Shown: positions 36,937-47,211 of the stretch, in pieces
How the letters are laid out: each line of letters opens with the position of its first letter
Numbering within the stretch: position 1 is the first letter of the stretch
DNA from: Pachypanchax playfairii
Taxonomy: Eukaryota; Chordata; Actinopteri; Cyprinodontiformes; Aplocheilidae
Direction of reading: 5' to 3'
NCBI GenBank assembly: GCA_006937955.1
Contig: SSNP01000052.1
Coordinates: 917,544-981,543 of the forward strand
DNA length: 64,000 bases
Position numbers and translations under genes: made by a program
The notes under the pieces: generated by a model
The model's database searches: none
What the model was told of the DNA's origin: nothing
Seen by the model: only the letters and a program-made list of their open reading frames with translations

Positions 36937-37333
36937 GATTAACTTTTGTTATTGACCAAATACTTATTTTCCACCATAATTTGCAAATAAATTCTTTAAA
37001 AATCAGACAATGTGATTTTCTGGATTTTTTTTCCTCATTTTGTCTCTCATAGTTGAGGTATACCTATGATGAAAATTACAGGCCTCTCTGATCTTTTTAA
37101 GTGGGAGAACTTACACAATTGGTGGCTGACTAAATACTTTTTTGCCCCACTGTACATGAAAAAAAAATTTTTTGTTCAGTTTTAACTTTTGCGGCTTATA
37201 AGCAGGTGCGCATTATAGCCTGGAATTTACTGTATTTGAGTTACTGTTGCCTTTCTATCATCTATCAACCAGTTTGGCCATTCTTCTCTGACCTCTGTCA
37301 TCAACAAGGCACAGAACTGCCACTTACTGGATG

Positions 37334-37970
37334 AAGTGACAAATGGATTTTATAAATTCACAAATGTAACTTTCAAATATTTTTGTATTTACATGAAAAC
37401 AAAATGGAAAAAAAAAAATCTGTAAACTGCTAAAAAGTAAACGTGTCTAGATTTATATATATAAAAATGCCAAAATTAATTAATTCAACTCTAAAGACAA
37501 CTTCTTATGTTATTTAATAAACATTTTGGCTTTTGTAAACCATTTTATGCCCATAAAAACAAAATGGACCTCAGTAAACTGCATTTCACAACAAAACTTC
37601 ATTCTGAACAACATGTAACTATTTCCATCTATCTCTGCATCCAGGTTACACAGTTTATAGCATTTTCCTGTCATAAACGTGAACATGCAAACAGTCCAGC
37701 CAACCCCCCCCCCCGCTGGAGAGCCTAGAGTCTTAAAGACATAAAAACCTGGATGAAGCTTAATTTTATATATTTTTTATGTCTATATTTAAACTCATAC
37801 AAAGTAAATTTCATGATTTCTGGACCTGAGAACCTAACGAACCTTACAAATAAATTGTGAAGTTATTTACTAACTCTGGATGGTTTTGACTTGGCCTCTG
37901 GTACTGTGGGAGGTATGTTAGGAATCTTGATGTCATCGTTGTTGTGATGTTATTTTAGATCAGTGTTTCT
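37334..37970. other. AT-rich spacer
   Basis: No gene seen; short A- and C-homopolymer runs (C10 near 37705). Confidence 0.5.
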
Positions 37971-38771
37971 CAACTACAGTCCTCTTGACCCACTTTCCTG
38001 CATGTTTTAGACATTTCCCTGCTTGAAGACTCCAGATTCACATTCAGTTCAACAGAAGTCTGTTAATCAGCCATCAACTGTTACGTCACATTAGCGTGAT
38101 GATGTCATCAGTCTTGTGGCGTAAAACCAATAAAACCAGCGTTATTAGAATAAGGTCAAAATAAAAACCCCATAGAACACAAAAGAGCAGCCTTTAAAAA
38201 ATCAAGGAAAGATGGCAAAAAAAAAATCAAATATTTTTATTTTGTCTGAAGTTTACTTTTGAGAGAATGGAACTCTAAAACAGAAAATGTTAAAATTGAT
38301 TGGAAGGTTTGTATGATTGAATTAAAATGACTTTTCTTGTAGTTCTCAAGTGCCTTGAGATGACATCTGTTGTGATTCAGTGGTATATATTGACCTAATA
38401 GATAATATATTTTTCATTTTTGTTTGGTTTTGTTGCTTTTAGTACTTTTGTGTAAAAATAAGCAGGCCGTATTTAGTATTCAGAATTCAACCAAGGTTAC
38501 ATGCCAACTGCCAGTGACCTGAGGTATTTGTCTTACAGTATTATTCTGTTTTTGGTAAAAGTTTTAAATATGCTACGTTATTGAACTCATCATTGAGTTC
38601 CAATGTTTCTTGAATGCATTCACCATCAAGGTTCAACAACAAAAACAGCATTTACATCAGCGTCGCGCATGGCTGGCTTCGCATAGTGGCACTTCCAAAT
38701 ATTCTCTCTGTTAAAGTTTGAACGTCCTGGTCACGTGTGATCAATGCACTGCTGTGATTGGTTGAGGGAAT

Positions 38772-39819
38772 TAGGGATGGGACGATACACTTAAACTCCC
38801 GATATGATGCACCTCGATATGTCAGAGTCACGAAACGATATGTCACGATACGATATCAAAAAAGAAAAAAATATTACTATTTAATAACAACTTGTTTATT
38901 TTTGTTTCAGTTGCACACACGGAAACACAAGGCCTAACAGGATAGCGCTTTTCATGTTTTTAGCACATTACTGAAGAGTTTTCTCTTCATGATGAGATAC
39001 TATGATTGGACACCTCTCTGAAACATGCTTTTGTGCAGAAAATAATGTGCAGCAGTCGCACGCGCAGCCTGATGAGGCTGAGTCGCAGATATTACACGAG
39101 CTAATCAAAATTTAGCTTTTGCTTTGATCAACAACAATATACTACGAAGGGACAGGTCCCATTCTAAGACGCTGAAGCCGCTGCAATACGAACCATCAGC
39201 TTGAAACGGTAGTGCGGTCGCGCGCGCGCAGCTGCACCTGTTTGCAGAGTCACATGATGTAACTGGAGCTAATAGCGTTGGCTAACAGTGTACCAGTAGA
39301 GAAGAGCCTCATTCTATGCCGCCAATCCGCTGCAGGGAGAACTATCGTCTCCAAACGCTACGGATCGTCTCATCCAAATATTCCTCCATTTCACCTGTCC
39401 CTCTCTGGCACGTGTGTCAGTCAGAGTGACATGTCAGTCACAACACAGAATGCTGCGCCTCCTTAGTCTGCCAGTCACTCCCATTTTCATGTTATTTTTT
39501 TAAATCTCTGACTGTATCCGGGGAGGAGGGGTAAGTTTTCCTTTAGTTTCACTATGTCTTTTAAATCTGATATATCAGTGTTATCCAGAGTGTCGATTTC
39601 TCTCACATTCCTTCGGATTTCTGGGCAGCTCAGTGCTGCTGAGACAGCTGCTTGTTGCTCCAGGTAACGCGCTAGCATGTCGTACTTGCTATTCCACCTG
39701 GTCTGGACATCTGTGATGAGTCTAGTCTTTATTTCGCGATCCATTTTTTTCAAACTCGATGCGTTTCGTCACGTTTTGTATCGCGATATTTCGCCAAACG
39801 ATATTTTGTCCCATCCCTA
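38772..39819 (-). mobile_element. hAT element (ZBED-like) with perfect 8-bp target duplication
   Basis: 1048 bp, with ends TAGGGATGGGACGATA and the inverted TTTTGTCCCATCCCTA. It is flanked by GAGGGAAT on both sides (38764-38771, 39820-39827). Subterminal GATATCG-type words repeat near both ends. It contains a fragment of hAT transposase on the minus strand, so it is an internally deleted, non-autonomous copy. Confidence 0.88.
39487..39753 (-). pseudogene. hAT (ZBED-type) transposase fragment
   Basis: Reads LITDVQTRWNSKYDMLARYL, then EQQAAVSAALSCPEIR, then KLKENLPLLPGYSQRF. The TRWNSxYDML motif is a hallmark of the hAT catalytic-core region in ZBED-like proteins. Only about 88 codons remain; the zinc-finger BED and the C-terminal dimerisation domain are absent. 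An ATG at the start is probably fortuitous. Confidence 0.75.
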
Positions 39820-40170
39820 GAGGGAATCAGTTGCTTGATATGATTGGCTGCCAGTGGCTGTAAGACATGGCCTGCTTTCCTCTCCTGCTGCACGCGCCTC
39901 GGTGCTGCTGTGACGCTGTCTGTCTGCTGCCAGCCAGCCACACCAGATGCATCTCTAATCTGCAGGTGTAAAGTCAGCAACAGAGTTCTAGTGAAAGTAG
40001 CTGAGGGAGGTCAGAATTGTCGCTAGGCGGTTTTTATAAGAGAAAGTTGTTAAGGGGGTCTAAAAAGGCGTTAGAAATGGCGACAAAGTCGCTAAGTTGG
40101 CAACACTGGCAGGGAAACATCCCCATCATGCAGGACCATGTGTCATGAGGACTGGAGATGAGAAATACTA

Positions 40171-41349
40171 TTTATGATGGTGTTTTACTACTTTTGTTTA
40201 TTAAATTTTCTGAAGTGACCATCATGCCTTGCTTTCAGTATAGTCTGTGTTTTCAAAGTGTATTTTATTTACTACTTGGTTTTATGTTTTGATGTGTATG
40301 CTTCTTATTATTCCCTGTGTTCTAGTTATACATGTTTAATGTTCCCTATGTTTAGTTACTCTGTGTGAATCTAGTGTTTTCATGACTTATCTTTTTCCCA
40401 GTTCCGATTTCTTTTGTGTTTGTAATTTCTTGTTACTCCTTAATTCAGGGGTTGTGCCCCTATAATTCTCCAATTAGTTTTTCCTGATCTTTTGTTACTT
40501 AACGTGTCACTAGTTCATGTTCCCGCATTTTCTCAGCCTCCATATCAGTATGATGTTAATTAGTTCTTAGCTGATCTCACTCTCCAATCATGTCTTGGCT
40601 AATAGTTCCTTAGATCATGGACTCTTTGCCAGATCCTACTGTCACCCTCAGCTTGCCCTCATGTTCTCCATGTACGCTGGGCTTTTGTGTTTTGCTCCTG
40701 TTTTCTTTTTGTAAATTGTTTCCTCCCACTGTTTTTGCCTGCAATTTAGGTCCACATAATTTAACAGTAGAATGGGAGGCAGAGTTTTAAGTAATCAGAC
40801 TCTTCTATTATAGATCCAGCTTCCAGTTTTTATCGATAAGGCAGACACCCTGTGTACCTTGAATAAATAATATCACAGTAGTAGCTTTTCAGTAATTTTA
40901 TTGTGTAAAAGTAGCTTACAGAAAGTAAAAGGTTGGAGACCCCTGCTTTAAGGTTGGACTTAAAGCTTTCCATTTGATCAGTCTTAGTTTAGGTTATCTT
41001 GACCCATCCTTTTAGTTATGTTGCAATAGGCTTATAATGCTGGATGATTGATTGATCACATTTCTTCACTCTGTCTTTACTCTATAAACTCTGTGTTTGT
41101 ATTTATTATTATTTATGTTATTACCTGTTTCTCTTTCCTTGGAAATGACGACTGGTCCAACCCTTCAGTGTTTGTCTGTGTCTCTTTCCTGTCCTCTCAG
41201 TGGGTGGAGGCAGAATATCTCATCCTGGTTCTGCTTGAGGTTTCTTCCTTTCCTCTCAGACCCCAGTAAATCAAGGTAGTCGATTTTTCCACACTTTCCC
41301 TTTTTCAGAATGTTAGACAATTTATTTGCTACAAAATAAATTGCAGATG
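40171..41349. other. Intergenic DNA with retroelement-like scraps
   Basis: T-rich sequence at 40210-40760 resembles fish retroelement 3' regions. The part at 41150-41270 (GACTGGTCCAACCC to TTGAGGTTTCTTCC) shares blocks with 58960-59150, so both are copies of one dispersed repeat. No gene recognised. Confidence 0.45.
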
Positions 41350-41830
41350 CTCAGAACCTGTCTGAGTTCTGAGCTCTTCATAATCTGGCTCCTTCCTATC
41401 TCTCAGAACTGGTCAATAATTATAACTCCTCCCATGCATTGAGGTCTGCTAACCATCTGCTTTTACAACCCCAAGTATGAATCATAAATCTATTGGGGAA
41501 TGTGCTTTTGTATTTGCTGTTCCTACATTATGGAACAATCTTCCACTCTCTGTGAGGCAATCTACTTCTGTAAATCCTTTTAAATCCCAACTGAGAGCCC
41601 ATTATCTTAAGCTAGATTTGGGTCATTGATGTTTGTGTTATCGGTAGTGGTAACACTTTTATTGTAGATTTTACAGCCTGTCTTTATATTGTATTTTTTT
41701 ATTGTATTGTATTATTTTATTCTTGAGGTATTTGTTAGTTGTTGTATTTTCTATTTTGTTCTATTTCTTGATTTACTGTACAACACTTTGGTCAGCTGTC
41801 ATGCTCTATAAATAAATTTGACTTGAATGA
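41350..41830 (+). pseudogene. LINE 3' end: decayed polyprotein C-terminus and tail
   Basis: The sequence corresponds to the common LINE C-terminal pattern (SYLS-type, then a region like LWNSLP at TATGGAACAATCTTCCACTC) with many stops. It ends with ACAACACTTTGGTCAGCTG, TGCTCTATAAATAAATTTGA and CTTGA, a typical LINE 3' terminus in fish. Confidence 0.6.
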
Positions 41831-41861
41831 GTTACGACTCTGTAAAAAAAAACTCAGTTTA

Positions 41862-42064
41862 GGGGCAGCAGTAGCTCAGGAGGTAGAACAGGTCGCGTTG
41901 TAACTGGTTAGAATCCTGCTCCTTCCGGAAAAAGATTGCTTTGTTGTTGTTTCCTTGGGCAAGACACTTCACTGCCTTTTTGGTAGTGTTCAGAGGGTCC
42001 GGTGGCATCTGGCAGCCTTGCCTCTGTCAGTGTGTCCCAGGACAGCTGTGGCTACAATATGTGT
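41862..42064 (+). mobile_element. tRNA-type SINE, unexpanded copy
   Basis: Starts GGGGCAGCAGTAGCTCAGGA (A box), with a B-box relic GGTTAGAATCCTG and body CTTGGGCAAGACACTTCACT. It carries one copy of the segment that is amplified about 51-fold at 17813-19335, and ends near CAGCTGTGGCTACAATATG. It is a useful single-copy reference for the array unit. Confidence 0.75.
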
Positions 42065-42282
42065 GTAGTAGTTATGGGTGATATGGCCTCAAATTAATAT
42101 CGCGATACATTGAGCAGCTCACCTTGATGACGATAAATGGATGATAACTAGTGCAGACACCCCTTCTATATCAAATGGCCTAACTTGCATAATGTGCTGG
42201 AAATTGTGATGGGTTCTTGTTACTGTATGAATTCAACCAACCTTTTAATTCAGGGTTCTATTCCCACTCTTTTTGGTATTTC
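42065..42282. other. hAT-like scrap and spacer
   Basis: TTATGGGTGATATGGCCTCA with nearby TATCGCGATACATTG resembles termini of dispersed hAT-type repeats; no clear ends. Confidence 0.4.
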
Positions 42283-42849
42283 TTAAAGAGGCCCTTCCAT
42301 TAAAAACATTAAAAACAGTGTTTCTGAGGTTTCTGTTGAATATTTTAGCTCCACAGGTGTTCTTACCTTCATAGTGGGTGTGAAAACAGGTCAACAACTT
42401 CTCTTTCAGTTTTTATCTCTCAAACTACGCAGGTGGTGATAAAACCCGAGTTCTAACGGCCTGTATCTGTTTCATCACAACTCCTTTGTTCGTTAGTATT
42501 CATCAGCTCCCGCAGTTGAAACCACGCCTAGCATACTGCTGGCTAAAAGCTGTAGCACAAGACGTAACAAACAGGAAGAGACTATCTGTCTGTTGCCATG
42601 CGCAGCGGGGCAGGAAACAGTATACCTTGCTCTCATAGGCTAGTTTGTTAGCCAATCTGAGTCCAGTAAATTTGAATAATGAATGTTGATTTGCAGCCCG
42701 AAACTAGATGAATCTTGACGCAGATAGATTGAAAGGTCTGTTAATCAGTGTTTCCTAACATTTTTTAAATATAAAATGTTTCATATTCCTGGTTAATACT
42801 TAAGAAATAACCACAAAGTCATGACATATGTGTGAAATGGCCTCTTTAA
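42283..42849 (-). mobile_element. TTAA-bounded MITE, family B copy 3 (inverted)
   Basis: Begins TTAAAGAGGCCCTTCCATTA and ends GAAATGGCCTCTTTAA, giving visible inverted termini (TTAAAGAGGCC). The interior is the reverse complement of 23840-24469. It is the best-preserved ends of the family. Confidence 0.75.
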
Positions 42850-45800
42850 TAGGTCAATGTAGACTCAGACATGACTCAGAGAAGTGACCACACAGACCAG
42901 GTGAGGAAGTAACTGGAGCTGCGAATGAATGGTGATAGTGTGCAGTCGTTTATTTTAGACAAAAAATATTTTGTCTTTGCATCAGCGCACGGGTGATCAG
43001 GCGGCGATGCAGCGGCTTCAGGCGTTCGATATTTATCATAATTCTGGACTCAGCGGGACTGATATCTTCGTCTGAGTGGGGCACAGCTGAAGCATGCGCT
43101 CCACTGCTAAGAGAGCACGGTAACAATGATACGTGTTCCACGTTACTCTACAAAAAAGTCAAATAACACAATAAAAAGTCATGGGATTTGTCGTTAGTCA
43201 CTTTTTTTTTTAAAAAGAGTCTCCTAGAGGAGTCTAAACACTCTAAATATACCAACATATTTGCTATGTTAACAGTGCTGCTCCCTGCATATTACAGACG
43301 GGTGAAGTCACACGACTGCATGTTGGATGTAATTGGATGTGTTTCCAGTCTCTGTAACCACCGTTTTTCTGCAAACTTTGCATATTTCGGTAGTTTGCTC
43401 CTCATCTCAATTTCTGTGAAGGTAGTACCTCCTACCTTGTGGAGGTAGCTCCTCACTTAAAACTAGCTCCTCCTTAGTCTCACATCTGCCGTACTTGTTT
43501 TTTACTCAGCATGTGAACAGTGAATCTGGCGTGCACAAAACGTTGGCGACCATCTGTCTGCTAAATGCAGAATAACACTGAGTTTATTGGGAAAAATGAG
43601 GACCTTCGTGACTCTGATCCGTCGCACTGACAAACTGACACAGAGACGTGAAAGGTCAGCTGGAACGTCTTTGCTCAGGCTGAGAAATATATCAGACAGA
43701 CAAAACAAGTCAGCCTGACTCTTCATTGATTTGATAATGAACCCCGCCTCTGATTAATGTAAAATTTCACGCAGCTCAGCCAAACCAATGTAAAGTACGC
43801 AAATGCGCGTTGCAATTTTTCATCTGGTGTGCCTTTTTTATTTTGACAGCGCATGTGGACTTATGTACCACCCTGGTTAAGGACATTCCTAATTTACCTG
43901 ACTTTGAATTATTTCTATTATATTTATTAGAAAAGATGCTGATTTGAGGTAAAAATTACAATTTTAAAAATCGTGTTACAGTAATCTTACATCTTAACTA
44001 GAGCATCATAACAGATATTCCTTTATCAATGAGAAAACATTAGAAAACTGAGTCTAGTTTTTATTTGCATGCAATGCATAAACAATTCTTTTGTATTTGG
44101 ATTATGGAACTGAATGAACTGGATGTCTAAATTTGTACTTACCTTACATCTGCAGAAGCACTGACATTTATTGGAGTGTGTGAACCAGAGTGATGTACTA
44201 AAGCCAAACCCATCACATCTGACTAATCTGTGCCCATTTTACCATTTCACATTCTGCTACCTCTGTGTTTTGCAAAAATATGGAGCCCTTATTCTTTTCT
44301 GAGTTCTGAAAGTGTGTTATGGTCTTGTGGTCTTTCACCTCTGGTTTTGGGGGCACTTCATACAGCAAGATGCTTCTTTATCTTCAAAATATTCAGTGAC
44401 ATACTTGACATGCAAATAGTAAAAACATAAGGTCAGGCCAAATGAAAGACAGAATGATTTTGTTCTTTTTTCACCTTTAAAGTGAATAAAACACTTCAGA
44501 CATCAACAATGTTTGCTTTTTACAACAACCCCCTCCTGTAAAATGTTGAGGTCATGTACATCTTGCTTCAGTAACATTGATGTTTGCTTCATTGTTCTCA
44601 GGACGAAGAGCAACTTACTGAAGAAAAACAACCCAAAAAGCCCGAAGGTATGCCTGCAGCTTTGAAGATGTGTGTGCAGAAACTTCTGAACCCGGAAAAC
44701 ATTTGCTTAGGCTTTGCTTCATTAATGCAGAAACACATGGCTTTGATCTCACTTAGCCTCTGTTACTTACATAAGATGGTAATATGTTCCCTTTTTAAAG
44801 GTATTGGTTGATCTCTTCTTGAGCTATTAACTTTTTGGGTCTGTGTGGCCCATGAGCAGAGCTGGGAGTTCCAGAAATGAAAGAAAGCTTTGCATGATCA
44901 TTTTTCAATATATGGTGGGTCTGATGTCATTTTCTGTTTTCTTTACACAAATTTTTACTATACTACTTTTTTTTTTTACATCTTAAGTACTGAACTTTAT
45001 ATTCACATCAGATTGAACTGGATTATACTGATTTAAATTGAATTGAATGAACTGCTGGCTGACTTCTTTCTTGAAATTATTTCAGACTAGATGATGAGAT
45101 CATGAGTCTGTTGCTCTGCCAACAATCCCTGAGAAATATGAAATGTTCAGTGGGAGCTACATGCACGAATCCCTACCTACCCATGGAAGAACTTTCCACA
45201 AAAGGTAAAGAAATGTTATTTGGGGTCTTTTTCCGTAAGTTAGTACGTTATCCCAAATCTAGTGTTAAATTTGTTGGTAATAATGAATTGAATTATTGAA
45301 GTGTGTGTTTGGAATTGGACAGACATTCTGAGTTCTGTCCCACACAGAAATGTCTGTTCAGCAACATTTCACTCTCTACTGATGAATTATAGAAGAACGT
45401 GCTGCCTTCTTGTTCTGTTTTAAAGAATAAGGTCAAATTTATTAGTTAGAATAAAAAGCTACTAAAAGATTAATTTCAAATCGTCACATCTTGTAAATTG
45501 TTTTTCTCTAGTAATCGACTACAACAGTCTTGATGTGTGTGCTTAAAAATCCAAGCTCATTTTAATGATTTCTTTTCATATATTTATATATTATTCCTAC
45601 AAATACATGGTTTTTAGCACTTTGAAAAATGTTCACTTTCCTCAGTAACCTGAGGAAGCTAGAAATATCCTACAGTGAAAAAGAAAAAGACAAACCGTTG
45701 TTGACAAAAAGATGTGAAAAGAACAGTTGAACAAAATAAGAAAAAACAACATCCTGTACAAACACTATGGCCCAATAATTTAAGAAAATAGTGTCTCTAA

Positions 45801-46239
45801 AACGTTCATATTGCTTTGTACCTCCACTGACCAGGTCCACCCAGGGCAACACCTAGCAGTTCTGACAGAGACCAAAGAGAGCACCATATCCTAGGTGCTG
45901 ATGTTGATCTGGAGGTTCAGGGGTCAAACTGCAGCCAGCGGCATGCAGGTGTCACAGAAAAAAAAACAGTCATGTTTGTTGTCCCAGGCGTTCACTTCAT
46001 CTCTGGTTTTTTTTTGGCAGTAACGATACAAAGACGAGGGATGGTCACACTACTACAGTACTGCACTCCTCATGAAGGATGGTTTTACTGTTTGGTGTAG
46101 TTTTACCATTATTACTTTCTACAGCATTATTACTAGAACTATCACCATCACAGATACACAGAGTGCATCTTGTGTTTGTTAGTGTATGTGGACGGTTCAT
46201 CCGGTTTTCTGTGTGTTTGTGTCATTTGAGTAGTGACAT
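42850..46239. other. Gene-free stretch and probable cacna1g 3' UTR
   Basis: The part just left of 46240 should be the 3' UTR of the calcium channel gene on the minus strand. The closest AATAAA on that strand is near 45440, so the end is undetermined. Around 43500-43870 lies a dispersed repeat shared with 31128-31182. Exon-like segments at 44602-44647 and 45086-45204 are not in compatible phase and were not accepted. Confidence 0.4.
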
Positions 46240-47211
46240 TCAGTGCTCAGATGTCGTCTTCTCAAAAGAGAAACTGGGCAGAGTCAATAACTTGGAGTTC
46301 GGGTTTGGCGAGCTTCCATCCTGCACTGAACCCTCTCCAACTGCCAGGTCGAATGAGTCCTTGGAATCACTAGAGAGCGCTCTCCTCCTCAGGCAGGTGT
46401 TCCGGCTTGGCAGAGGAGGGAGCATTCCAAGTCCCCCACCACTTATGGTGGAATAGTGGCCAGATTGGGGCTCAAGTTCATCAGGGGGATCCACAGATAT
46501 GCAGGGTGGGCTCATCTTCTTCTTGCGCTGTGGTGAGGGCAGTGAGGCTTGGGTGGGAATCTGACTGTGAATCTGCAGGCTGTCAGTCTGGGACACAAAA
46601 CCGGAGGATGTGGATATGGAACTGCGTTGCGGGCTGGGGTCCTCCGCTGAGCACACTTCAACAGAGTGGCGACGTGGGTCATCCAGCCAGGAGTAAGGGC
46701 GGGGCAACAGGGTGCTACGGCCCTGTGTGTCAGCACTGTGAAACCTCTTCAGCTGCCTAAAACATGGGCTCTGACGCTCTTGGCAGCCTGCGTAACCACT
46801 GTAACTCTCATTATCAACACTGCTGCAATCCTCTGCTATGATGTCCTTACTGTCAGTCAGTCTTCCACAGGTGATGAGCGACACTTCTTGATCCTCTGAA
46901 GCCTCCTCCTCGTGCTGAACCCTGGCTGGTAAAGGTGGAGGAGGCAGGGGTGAGGATGAGGAGGAGTAGGATGTGAGGCAGTGCTGGTCGTGGTGCTGGG
47001 TGTGCACACTGCTGGGGCGTGAGTGTTTAGGTGAAGCGCCAGGTGTGGCAGGGACCAAGCAGAGAGCTGGCTGCTGCTGCTGCTGATGATGATGGGAGAA
47101 GGAGAGAGAGGTGGATGGAGGTAGGCCAAAAGCTGCCACATTCAAAAGTCCTTCGTTACTTTCCCATACTTCTGAACAGAGAGCCTCCTGCGAATCAGTA
47201 GACACTGCAAC
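46240..47211 (-). CDS. cacna1g: cacna1g terminal coding exon
   Basis: 972 nt including the TGA at 46242-46240. TTCCAG acceptor; starts [20 protein letters not shown]. It contains a His/Gln run (SHHHQQQQQ), a proline run, [31 protein letters not shown], and [14 protein letters not shown] near the end. This is the cytoplasmic, phosphorylation-rich tail. Confidence 0.92.
   Translation of the reverse strand, partial: VAVSTDSQEALCSEVWESNEGLLNVAAFGLPPSTSLSFSHHHQQQQQPALCLVPATPGASPKHSRPSSVHTQHHDQHCLTSYSSSSSPLPPPPLPARVQHEEEASEDQEVSLITCGRLTDSKDIIAEDCSSVDNESYSGYAGCQERQSPCFRQLKRFHSADTQGRSTLLPRPYSWLDDPRRHSVEVCSAEDPSPQRSSISTSSGFVSQTDSLQIHSQIPTQASLPSPQRKKKMSPPCISVDPPDELEPQSGHYSTISGGGLGMLPPLPSRNTCLRRRALSSDSKDSFDLAVGEGSVQDGSSPNPNSKLLTLPSFSFEKTTSEH

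Larger units (their letters stand above)
35450..37152 (+). mobile_element. Second Tc1-like copy, inactivated
   Basis: Same family as 8748-10349, with TA on both sides and 200-bp inverted repeats (35450-35649, 36953-37152) that differ from each other at a few bases. At 1703 bp it is exactly 101 bp longer than the intact copy. The excess is a tandem duplication inside the transposase gene. Intact ends mean it could still be moved in trans. Confidence 0.93.
34571..37232. mobile_element. Inverted-terminus repeat (GTAAATTCC/AAGCCGC family), host of the Tc1 copy
   Basis: Left end CGTAAATTCCGGGCCTTAAG (CCGC follows), right end GCGGCTTATAAG to CCTGGAATTTACTG, so the ends are imperfect inverted repeats. 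It is flanked by TAT (34568-34570, 37233-37235). Internal GCAGCTTATAGTCCAG words are repeated. It is interrupted at 35450 by the Tc1-like copy. Superfamily not assigned. Confidence 0.6.
34272..37333 (-). mobile_element. Tc1/mariner-type remnant (family W copy 1), split by nested insertions
   Basis: Starts after TA with CACTCACTGGCCACTTTATT (AGGTACAC follows), a widespread fish DNA transposon terminus. On the minus strand it encodes the C-terminal piece of its transposase (MDVQPTNMQEVRDAIMSIW to KAKGGPTRYQQ, about 34459-34300). It then jumps by internal deletion to an earlier part ending AGTGGTTAT at 34570. It resumes at 37236 (TTGAGTTACTGTTGCC) and is cut off near 37333. The gap is filled by the element at 34571-37232. 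Confidence 0.7.
37971..40170. mobile_element. Degraded hAT-type element interrupted by a second hAT element
   Basis: Left end CAGTGTTTCTCAACTACAG (TCCTC follows); right end is the inverted CAGGACCATG, GAGGACTGGAGATGAGAAAT, ACTA. The flanks TTTTAGAT and TTTATGAT are an imperfect 8-bp duplication. The subterminal CCTGCATGTTTTAGAC block is shared with the MITE at 30308-30520, so they are relatives. No transposase of its own recognised. Confidence 0.6.

Noticed and set aside
44602..45204. Two-exon gene from exon-like segments 44602-44647 and 45086-45204 on the plus strand
   Set aside because: Joining them creates an immediate in-frame TAG, and neither peptide is recognisable.
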